Origin: Chitinophaga pinensis
GTDB taxonomy: Bacteria; Pseudomonadota; Gammaproteobacteria; Burkholderiales; Burkholderiaceae_C
Direction of reading: 5' to 3'
NCBI GenBank assembly: GCA_943326015.2
Contig: CALPRQ020000011.1
Location: 1-64,000, forward strand
DNA length: 64,000 nucleotides
This document shows positions 57,264 through 64,000 of the stretch, in pieces. The translations under genes and the position numbers were made by a program. Under the pieces are notes generated by a model that saw only the letters and a list, made by a program, of their open reading frames with translations, did not search any database and was not told the DNA's origin. Position 1 is the stretch's first letter; the number at the start of each line of letters is the position of its first letter.

Positions 57264-59456
57264 TCAGAGGCCGATCGGCCCGCCGTCGGTGCGGGTGATC
57301 ACCATCGTGGCCGAGCGCGGGCGCCTGGTCGAGCCCGGGTTGGTCTGGCTGTCCGGCCAGTGGCTGGACAGCGCGTCGAGCCGGCTCTCTTCGCCCGGGT
57401 GCTGGATGTTGCAGAACATGGTGCGGCCGTCCGGCGTGATCGCGATGCCGGTGATCTCGCAGTCCTTCGGGCCGACCAGGAAGCGGCGCACGCTGTCGGG
57501 CGTGGCCCTGGCGCCGACCCGGGTCTCGGTGCCACCGGCAGCCACAGCCTGGCCGCCGTCGCCGACCTGGCCGGGCACGGCGGCCAGCATCATGCAGTTG
57601 GTCTCGTCGGTGTAGGCGTTGTCGTCGGTCTGGATCCAGAGCAGGCCGCGCGGGTCGAAGTACAGGCCGTCCGGGCTCGAGAAGTCGTTGACCGCGGTCA
57701 GGCCCGACAGGTTGACGTCGGCGGCGGCATCGTCCTGGGCGCCGAACAGGTAGATGTCCCAGCTGAAGCGGGTCGAAGCCTGGCCACCGAGTTCCTTCCA
57801 GCGGATGATGTGACCGTTCGGGTTGCCTTGGTTGACCTTGGTCTTGCCGTCGGCGTTGAAGGTATCGCTGTAATAGCGCGGGTTGGCCGCGTCGGGCTTG
57901 AGCTGGCTGCCAGTCGGGCTGGCGTCGTGGGCGACACGGTTGCTGTTGTTGGTCAAGGTCATGTAGACCTCGTGGTTGAGCGGATTCACCGCACCCCATT
58001 CCGGACGGTCCATCTTGGTCGCGCCGAGCGAGTCGGCGGCCAGGCGCGCGTGGATCAGTACGTCGGCCTGGTCGGCGAAGGGATAGAGCTTGTGGCTGGC
58101 GTCCAGCCCGTTTTTGCCATGGGTCAGTTCGAGCCATTCGCCGCTGCCGTCGGCGTTGAACCTGGCGACATAGAGCTGGCCTTCGTCGAGGTACTTGGCG
58201 CCTGCGGCCAAGCCACCGTTGACATCGGCCTCGTCCCACAGCGCCTTCGAGACGAACTTGTAGATGTATTCGTTGCGCGAATCGTCGCCGCTGTAGATCA
58301 CGATCGGCTGGCCCTTGCGCGCCGGTACCGGCCAGGCGCCCTCGTGGTTGAAGCGGCCCAGCGCGCTGCGCTTGACCGGGGTGCTGTCGGGGCGGAAGGG
58401 GTCGATCTCGACCACCCAGCCGAAGGTGTTGCAGCTGTTGCGGTAGTCGTCGCCGGCGCTGGCGCCGCTGACGACGCTGTTCCAGCGCGCGAACAGGTCG
58501 TCGCTGCCGGCGCTGTCCCAGCCGTAGGGGCTCTTGCGGCCGTCGCTCATGCCGTAGCGCTTGAGGCCGGCGATCTCCTTGGCGCTGCGCCTGGCGTCAT
58601 CGCCAGCAGAGCCGTTGACATGGCGGCTGATGACGTTGGTGTAGTTTTCCTCGCAGGTCAGGTAGGTGCCCCAGGGGGTGTAGCCGTTGGCGCAGTTGTT
58701 GTTGGTGCCGCGCGTCTTCATGCCATCGGGCGAGAACTTGGTCCTGACCAGCTCGCTGCCCTTGACCGGGCCGCCGAAGTCGATCGGGGTGGCCGAGGTG
58801 ATGCGGCGGTTGTAGCGCGAGCCACGCACCAGGCTCATGCCGGCGCCCTGGGCGTCGCGCTTGACCTCGACCACGCTGACGCCGTGGGCATGGATTTCCT
58901 TCTCGACCTCGCTGGCGACGCGGCTGGCGCCGGCGGTCCTGCCGTTCGGGTGCAGCGCGAAGGGGGCCACCACGTATTCGTGGTTGACGCACAGCAGGCC
59001 GCGATCCGAGCGGCGGGCGTCGAAGCGGCCGGATTCGCCCAGGCCGAAGAAGTACATGCCGTCATGACCGTCGCCGATGCGGCGGTTGTAGGAGTCGGCG
59101 CTCTCGCTGCCGTCGCCCTTCCAGGATTCGTCGCCCCAGTGCATCGGGTCGCCCAGGGCGTGCAGGATGCTCATCTGGTAGCCGGCCGGCAGCGTGACCT
59201 GGTCGTCGCGGTGCTTGGCCACCGAGCCGAAACCCAGCTTGAGCACGGCCTGCTTCGCCTGCGTTGCACCGTTCGCCTTGCCCTGTGCCGCCATTGCCGA
59301 GCCGCCCAGCAGCAGGCCGGTGGTCACGCCGATGCCGCCCTGCAGCGCGAGACGGCGGCTCAGGCGCGCGGCCAGCAGTTCATCGATGTGGGCGTTGTCG
59401 GAGAAGTTGACGTTCTCGCCGTCGTTGAATTCGTCCTTGGGGCTGGGGTGCGACAT
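57264..59456 (-). CDS. phoX: PhoX-family alkaline phosphatase (Tat exported)
   Basis: A 730-residue periplasmic phosphatase (DUF839 family) starting MSHPSPKDEFNDGENVNFSD. A twin-arginine signal LSRRLALQGGIGVTTGLLLGGSAMA is visible at about residues 32-60. PhoX enzymes are Ca/Fe-dependent phosphomonoesterases that scavenge phosphate from organic phosphoesters. Family features include the long beta-propeller-like repeats (NDGRRIGDGHDGMYFFG; LCVNHEYV; TCEENYTN; GAVNPLNHEVYMTLTNNSNR) and metal-binding acidic residues. Stop is shared with terminator region 57195-57230. A Pho box was not found in the upstream gap. Confidence 0.92.
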   Translation of the reverse strand: MSHPSPKDEFNDGENVNFSDNAHIDELLAARLSRRLALQGGIGVTTGLLLGGSAMAAQGKANGATQAKQAVLKLGFGSVAKHRDDQVTLPAGYQMSILHALGDPMHWGDESWKGDGSESADSYNRRIGDGHDGMYFFGLGESGRFDARRSDRGLLCVNHEYVVAPFALHPNGRTAGASRVASEVEKEIHAHGVSVVEVKRDAQGAGMSLVRGSRYNRRITSATPIDFGGPVKGSELVRTKFSPDGMKTRGTNNNCANGYTPWGTYLTCEENYTNVISRHVNGSAGDDARRSAKEIAGLKRYGMSDGRKSPYGWDSAGSDDLFARWNSVVSGASAGDDYRNSCNTFGWVVEIDPFRPDSTPVKRSALGRFNHEGAWPVPARKGQPIVIYSGDDSRNEYIYKFVSKALWDEADVNGGLAAGAKYLDEGQLYVARFNADGSGEWLELTHGKNGLDASHKLYPFADQADVLIHARLAADSLGATKMDRPEWGAVNPLNHEVYMTLTNNSNRVAHDASPTGSQLKPDAANPRYYSDTFNADGKTKVNQGNPNGHIIRWKELGGQASTRFSWDIYLFGAQDDAAADVNLSGLTAVNDFSSPDGLYFDPRGLLWIQTDDNAYTDETNCMMLAAVPGQVGDGGQAVAAGGTETRVGARATPDSVRRFLVGPKDCEITGIAITPDGRTMFCNIQHPGEESRLDALSSHWPDSQTNPGSTRRPRSATMVITRTDGGPIGL

Positions 59457-59625
59457 GCGGGTGACTCCGGTAAAACAGCTAAAGCCTGATCTTTGCGGGC
59501 AATTGTTTCATTTTCATGGCGCCCTTGAGTCATCTTGGTGACGTCGCGCCGGTGGAAGCTCGGCAAGCCTGTTCATCCGGCACTGCGCTTCGTATCATGG
59601 CAGCGTGATGCGGCAGGAGGCCAAC

Positions 59626-62600
59626 ATGAACGCTCCCTGGTCAGATTCCGTGCGGGCGGCGCTGGGCACCGTTTCGCTCGACGACAAATACGCGCTGGCG
59701 CGCGGCCATGTCTTCATGAGCGGCATCCAGGCGCTGGTGCGGCTGCCGATGCTGCAGCAGCAGCGCGACGCGCAGGCCGGCCGCCACACCGCCGGCCTGG
59801 TCAGCGGCTACCGCGGCTCGCCGCTGGGCGGCTACGACCTGGCGCTCTGGAAGGCGAGGCCGCATCTGGACGCGCACCAGATCGTGTTCCAGCCCGGCGT
59901 CAACGAGGAGCTTGCGGCGACCGCGCTCTGGGGCACGCAGATGCTGGGCTATGCGCCGCCGGGCAGCCAGAAGTTTGATGGCGTGTTCGGTCTCTGGTAT
60001 GGCAAGGGACCGGGGGTGGACCGCTGCTCGGACGTCTTCAAGCATGCCAACCTGGCCGGCACCACGCCCTGGGGCGGCGTGATCGCGGTCGCGGGCGACG
60101 ACCATGCGGCCAAGAGCTCGAGCGCGCCGCACCAGAGCGACCATGTGTTCAAGGCCTGTGGCCTGCCGGTGTTCTTCCCGTCCAGCGTGCAGGAGATCCT
60201 CGATCTGGGCATCCACGCCTTCGCCATGAGCCGCTACGCGGGGCTGTGGGCCGGCATGAAGACGATCCAGGAGGTGGTCGAGTCGGGCGCCGGGGTCGAG
60301 GTCGATCCGGAGCGGGTGCAGATCGTGCTGCCCGACTTCCCCATGCCAGAGGGCGGGCTGCATATCCGCTGGCCCGACACCCCGCTGGCGCAGGAAGACC
60401 GGCTCATGAACCACAAGTGGTACGCCGCGCTGGCCTATGTGCGGGCCAACCGGCTCAACCACGATGTCTGGTCGGGGCCGGATGACCGCTACGGCATCAT
60501 CGCCAGCGGCAAGGCCTGGGGCGACACCTTGCAGGCGCTGGCCGACCTCGGGCTGGACCAGGCCGCCTGTCGCGCGCTCGGCATCCGGTTGCACAAGGTC
60601 GCGCTGGTCTGGCCGCTGGAAGCACAGACGGTGCGCGAGTTCGCCACCGGCCTGCAGGAGATCCTGGTGGTGGAGGAGAAGCGCCAGGTCATCGAGTATC
60701 AGCTCAAGGAGGAACTCTACAACTGGCGCCCCGATGTGCGCCCCGACGTGCTGGGCAAGTTCGACGAGCAGGGCGCCGACCACAGCGGCGGCGAGTGGAG
60801 CCTGCCCGACCCGAGCGGCCAGACGCTGCTGCGCGCGACCGCCGACCTGACGCCGGCCTTGATCGCGCGCGCGATCGGACGCCGGCTGCAGCGGCGCGGC
60901 CTGCTGCCGTCGGGCAGCGCGATCGCGCAGCGGATCGAGGCCCGGCTGGCGCTGCTCGACGCGCGCGAGCAATCGCTGCAGCAGCTCTATGCGGGCGGCA
61001 GCGCGCCGGAGCGACCGCCCTGGTACTGCTCGGGCTGTCCGCACAACCGCTCGACCGTCGTGCCCGAGGGCTCGCGCGCCATCGCCGGCATCGGTTGCCA
61101 TTACATGGTGACCTGGATGAATCGCAACACCCAGGGCTTCACCCAGATGGGCGGCGAGGGTGTGCCCTGGGTCGGCCAGCAGCCCTTCAGCCGCGAGACC
61201 CACCTGTTCGCCAACCTGGGCGATGGCACTTATTTCCACAGCGGGCTGCTGGCGATCCGCCAGACGATCGCGGCCGGCGTCAACATCACCTACAAGATCC
61301 TCTACAACGATGCGGTCGCGATGACCGGCGGCCAGCCGGTGGGCGAGCGGCCCGAGGGCTGTTCGGTGCTGCAGATCGTGCACAGCCTGCGCGCCGAGGG
61401 CGTGCGCCGGATCGTGATCGTGACCGACGAGCCGCTCAAGTATGTGAATGCGGAGCAGTGCCTGCCCGGCGGTGTCACATTGCGCCTGCCGCCCGAGGTG
61501 CCAGTCGAGCATCGCGACGAGCTCGACCGCCTGCAGCGCGAGTTCCGCGCGGTGGCGGGCACCACCGCCATCATCTACGACCAGACCTGCGCGACCGAGA
61601 AGCGGCGTCGGCGCAAGCGCGGCCAGCTGGTCGAGCCGGCGCGGCGCGTCTATATCAACGCCGCCGTCTGCGAAGGCTGCGGCGACTGCGGCGAGAAAAG
61701 CAACTGCCTGAGCGTCGAGCCGCTCGAAACCGAGCTCGGTCGCAAGCGCCAGATCAACCAGGGCAGCTGCAACCTCGACTACTCCTGCCTGGACGGCTTC
61801 TGTCCCAGCTTCGTGACGGTCGAGGGTGGACGGCTGCGGCGTACGGCAGCAAAAGGCCTGCCCGATCCGGCCAGCCTGGGCGAGCTGCCCGAGCCCGATC
61901 TGCCAGCGACCAGCCACCCCTACGGCATCCTGATCGCCGGGGTGGGCGGCACTGGCGTCATCACGCTGGGCCAGCTGATCGGCGAGGCCGCCTTCCTGGA
62001 CGGGCGCGGCGTCGTGACGCAGGACGCCGCCGGTCTGGCGCAGAAGGGCGGTGCGACCTGGAGCCATGTGCAGATCGCCGACCGGCAGCCCGACATCCTG
62101 ACCACGCGCGTGAGCCTGGCCGAGGCCGACCTGCTGCTGGGTTGCGACCCCATCGTCGCCGCGCAAGCCGAGTCGGTGTCACGCCTGCGCGCCGGCCGCA
62201 GCCGGGTGGCGCTCAACTCGCATGTCGCGCCGACGGCGGCCTTCGTGCACCAAGGTGGCTGGAAGAGTCCGGGCGCGCAATGCCAGGACCTGCTCGGGCA
62301 GGCAGTCGGCGCGCAGGCGCTGGCCGTGCTCGACGCCGAGGCCATCGCGCGCCAGCTGGTCGGCGACGCGATCTACGCCAACCCGGTGCTGCTGGGCTAT
62401 GCCTGGCAGCGCGGCTGGGTGCCGGTGCGGCGCGAGTCGCTGCAGCGCGCGATCGAGCTCAACGCCACGGCGGTGGAGCAGAACCTGGCCGCCTTCGAAT
62501 GGGGTCGGCTGGCGGCCCACGACGGTGCGCGCGTGCAGGCCTTGCTGGCGCCGGTCGGGCAGCCGGTCCATTTCCAGCCCAGGCCGGGGCTGGACGGGCT

Positions 62601-63240
62601 GCTGCGGGACCGCGTCGAACGGCTGACCGCCTACCAGGATGCGGCCTACGCGCGCCGCTACGAAGAGGCGGTGCGCCGCGTGCAGCAGGCCGAGGCCGCC
62701 CAAGTGCCCGGCAAGAGCACGCTGGCCGAGGCGATGGCGCGCCATTTGTACGAGCTGATGGCGTACAAGGACGAGTACGAGGTCGCGCGCCTCTACACTG
62801 ATGGCCGCTTCGAACGCGAGGTGGCGGAGCGCTTCGAGGGCGACTACCGGCTGCGCTTCCACCTCGCGCCACCGTTCCGGGCCGACCGCGATGCGCGCGG
62901 CGAGCTCAGGAAGAAGGCCTACGGTCCCTGGATGTTGCAGCTGATGCGCGGGTTGGCGCGGCTGAAGTTCCTGCGCGGCACCGCCTTCGACCCCTTCGGG
63001 CGCAGCGCCGAGCGCCGTACCGAACGCGCGCTGATAGCCGAATACCTGGAACTGCTCGACGAGCTGCTGCCCACGCTGACGCCGGACAGCCACGCGCTGG
63101 CGCTGCAGCTGGCGCATGTCCCGGGCCAGATCAAGGGCTTCGGCCATGTCAAGGCGCATCACCTGGCGGCGGCGCGCGAACGCTGGAGCCAGCTGCTGGC
63201 GCAGTGGCGCGCGCAGCCCCCGACGGGGGACCGGACCTGA
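59626..63240 (+). CDS. Fused indolepyruvate/2-oxoacid ferredoxin oxidoreductase
   Basis: A 1204-residue fusion of the alpha/beta (thiamine-diphosphate) and gamma subunits of 2-oxoacid:ferredoxin oxidoreductase, as in the large single-chain proteobacterial indolepyruvate ferredoxin oxidoreductase family. The N-terminal TPP domain begins SVSLDDKYALARGHVFMSGIQALVRL, GLVSGYRGSPLGGYD; iron-sulfur Cys clusters CSGCPHNRST (near 470) and VCEGCGDCGEKSNCLSVEPL (near 690); the gamma-type domain GVGGTGVITLGQLIGEAAF follows. It decarboxylates indolepyruvate or similar arylpyruvates, handing electrons to ferredoxin. AGGAGG RBS at ATG 59626 supports this start. Divergent from phoX. Confidence 0.93.
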   Translation: MNAPWSDSVRAALGTVSLDDKYALARGHVFMSGIQALVRLPMLQQQRDAQAGRHTAGLVSGYRGSPLGGYDLALWKARPHLDAHQIVFQPGVNEELAATALWGTQMLGYAPPGSQKFDGVFGLWYGKGPGVDRCSDVFKHANLAGTTPWGGVIAVAGDDHAAKSSSAPHQSDHVFKACGLPVFFPSSVQEILDLGIHAFAMSRYAGLWAGMKTIQEVVESGAGVEVDPERVQIVLPDFPMPEGGLHIRWPDTPLAQEDRLMNHKWYAALAYVRANRLNHDVWSGPDDRYGIIASGKAWGDTLQALADLGLDQAACRALGIRLHKVALVWPLEAQTVREFATGLQEILVVEEKRQVIEYQLKEELYNWRPDVRPDVLGKFDEQGADHSGGEWSLPDPSGQTLLRATADLTPALIARAIGRRLQRRGLLPSGSAIAQRIEARLALLDAREQSLQQLYAGGSAPERPPWYCSGCPHNRSTVVPEGSRAIAGIGCHYMVTWMNRNTQGFTQMGGEGVPWVGQQPFSRETHLFANLGDGTYFHSGLLAIRQTIAAGVNITYKILYNDAVAMTGGQPVGERPEGCSVLQIVHSLRAEGVRRIVIVTDEPLKYVNAEQCLPGGVTLRLPPEVPVEHRDELDRLQREFRAVAGTTAIIYDQTCATEKRRRRKRGQLVEPARRVYINAAVCEGCGDCGEKSNCLSVEPLETELGRKRQINQGSCNLDYSCLDGFCPSFVTVEGGRLRRTAAKGLPDPASLGELPEPDLPATSHPYGILIAGVGGTGVITLGQLIGEAAFLDGRGVVTQDAAGLAQKGGATWSHVQIADRQPDILTTRVSLAEADLLLGCDPIVAAQAESVSRLRAGRSRVALNSHVAPTAAFVHQGGWKSPGAQCQDLLGQAVGAQALAVLDAEAIARQLVGDAIYANPVLLGYAWQRGWVPVRRESLQRAIELNATAVEQNLAAFEWGRLAAHDGARVQALLAPVGQPVHFQPRPGLDGLLRDRVERLTAYQDAAYARRYEEAVRRVQQAEAAQVPGKSTLAEAMARHLYELMAYKDEYEVARLYTDGRFEREVAERFEGDYRLRFHLAPPFRADRDARGELRKKAYGPWMLQLMRGLARLKFLRGTAFDPFGRSAERRTERALIAEYLELLDELLPTLTPDSHALALQLAHVPGQIKGFGHVKAHHLAAARERWSQLLAQWRAQPPTGDRT

Positions 63241-63301
63241 GGTTGCTCAAGCCGCGTGCAGTCGCCGCACAATCGGACTCATCTGAAAAAGGAATTTCCC
63301 C

Positions 63302-63682
63302 ATGAGCCAGAGCTTGCGTTTCCTCCATTTCGACTGCAGCGAAGACAGCGCCGGCCTTGCCAGCTTCGAAGCCATGGCCAGCGTCGGTGCCGCGCAGTGG
63401 CCGGCGCTGCAGGCCGAGGTCGCTACCGTGCTGGACTGGGCGCACCACGGCTTTGCTGGCGTGCGCGGCCCGCTCGACGACGATGGCGACTGGGACTACG
63501 ACCTGCATGCCAGCCTTGAGACCGTGGCCACGCTGGAGCTGGACTACGACCCCGCCGCGCGTCGGCTGGTCAGCCATGCGCTGGCCGACGGCATGCCGCG
63601 CTACACGCTGACGCTGACCCTGGGCGGCACCCCGGGTTTCGCTCAAGCCCTGCGCGAACGCTTCGATCTGGGCGCCGATTAG
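63302..63682 (+). CDS. Conserved hypothetical protein
   Basis: A 126-residue soluble, acidic protein of unknown function: MSQSLRFLHFDCSEDSAGLA ... FDLGAD. Alternating beta-like segments (LRFLHFDC, ATLELDYD, YTLTLTLGG) and a central DDDGDWDYDLH patch are visible. A family with this SEDSAG.A.FEAMASV pattern exists in Burkholderiales but has no assigned function that I know. RBS GGAATTT(CC) at 63290-63298 is weak-to-fair. It lies between the oxidoreductase and yajC. Confidence 0.65.
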   Translation: MSQSLRFLHFDCSEDSAGLASFEAMASVGAAQWPALQAEVATVLDWAHHGFAGVRGPLDDDGDWDYDLHASLETVATLELDYDPAARRLVSHALADGMPRYTLTLTLGGTPGFAQALRERFDLGAD

Positions 63683-63747
63683 AATGGCCGCAGGCCAGCC
63701 CCATCGGTCTGGCTGCAAGTGATTTTTTCCGAGACAGGATTTTTCAA

Positions 63748-64000
63748 GTGTTCATTTCTTCCGCTTTCGCCCAGGCCGCTGCTGGCGGCGACACCCAATC
63801 CACCCTGATGAACATGCTGCCGCTGGTGCTGATGTTCGTGGTGCTGTACTTCGTCATGATCCGCCCGCAGATGCGCAAGCAGAAGGAGCACAAGGCCATG
63901 GTCGAGGCGCTGGCCAAGGGTGACGAGATCGTGACCGCCGGCGGCCTGCTCGGCAAGGTCAGCAAGCTCGGCGAGACCAGCATTGGCGTCGAGATCGCCA
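63748..64000 (+). CDS. yajC: Preprotein translocase subunit YajC (partial, runs off window)
   Basis: The frame from a GTG at 63748 (MFISSAFAQAAAGGDTQSTL) runs through a single TM (MNMLPLVLMFVVLYFVMIRPQ) and the cytoplasmic core QMRKQKEHKAMVEALAKGDEIVTAGGLLGKVSKLGETSIGVEI of YajC, up to the window end; about 25 residues are missing at the C terminus. YajC associates with SecDF-YidC in the holotranslocon. An ACAGGA RBS lies upstream. The next genes are expected to be secD-secF in the usual order. Confidence 0.92.
   Translation, partial: MFISSAFAQAAAGGDTQSTLMNMLPLVLMFVVLYFVMIRPQMRKQKEHKAMVEALAKGDEIVTAGGLLGKVSKLGETSIGVEIA

Overview
The window is a high-GC chromosomal segment of a betaproteobacterium, order Burkholderiales (Comamonadaceae or the Leptothrix/Sphaerotilus group by overall gene style; genus not decidable by eye). 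It contains the replication-origin neighbourhood in the order yajC-type core genes expect: gyrB-dnaN-dnaA on the minus strand facing rpmH-rnpA-yidD-yidC-mnmE on the plus strand, with a putative oriC between dnaA and rpmH.

Layout. 1-9.5 kb is a patchy accessory zone: an IS5-family remnant that has cut a LysR gene, a DUF4148 secreted protein, a ChaC tail, wrbA and fumC, then iron/oxygen-handling proteins (bacterioferritin-like, a 35-residue membrane peptide, hemerythrin), DUF2789, a Met-rich lipoprotein, an alpha/beta hydrolase with a glycine-zipper extension, a collapsed DUF3883 gene, an XRE regulator, an Hsp70-like ATPase, and broken pieces of a HipB-like antitoxin and a second IS5-type transposase. 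9.7-16.8 kb is a complete Wadjet (JetABCD) anti-plasmid operon of visibly lower GC, led by a fifth, translationally coupled 68-residue gene that looks like a ribbon-helix-helix regulator. 16.8-17.65 kb holds relics and repeats. 17.66-28.9 kb is core replication, translation-associated, membrane-insertion and tRNA-modification genes plus recA-recX.

29-36.6 kb carries a MarR regulator, a two-component system, topoisomerase III with a histone-H1-like Lys/Ala tail, a divergent SET-domain methyltransferase, birA and a SlyD-like isomerase. 36.8-46.9 kb contains a chemoreceptor, a phosphopantetheinyl transferase plus a Pls/PosA-family single-module peptide synthetase (likely homopoly-amino-acid or related product), a MASE1-like membrane protein, a six-EF-hand protein and a second two-component system. 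46.9-64 kb is central metabolism and housekeeping: gapA, tkt, BepA-type protease, moaC, a second chemoreceptor sharing a nearly identical 572-bp inverted repeat with the first, a winged-helix regulator, UspA, MarC, dienelactone hydrolase, PhoX, a fused indolepyruvate:ferredoxin oxidoreductase, and the start of yajC.

The most noteworthy system is the five-gene Wadjet island next to gyrB and oriC; the most intriguing inferences are the RHH-like leader gene with operator-like repeats, the SET methyltransferase facing the H1-tailed topoisomerase III, and the orphan Pls/PosA synthetase with its own PPTase. No tRNA, rRNA or CRISPR array was recognised.
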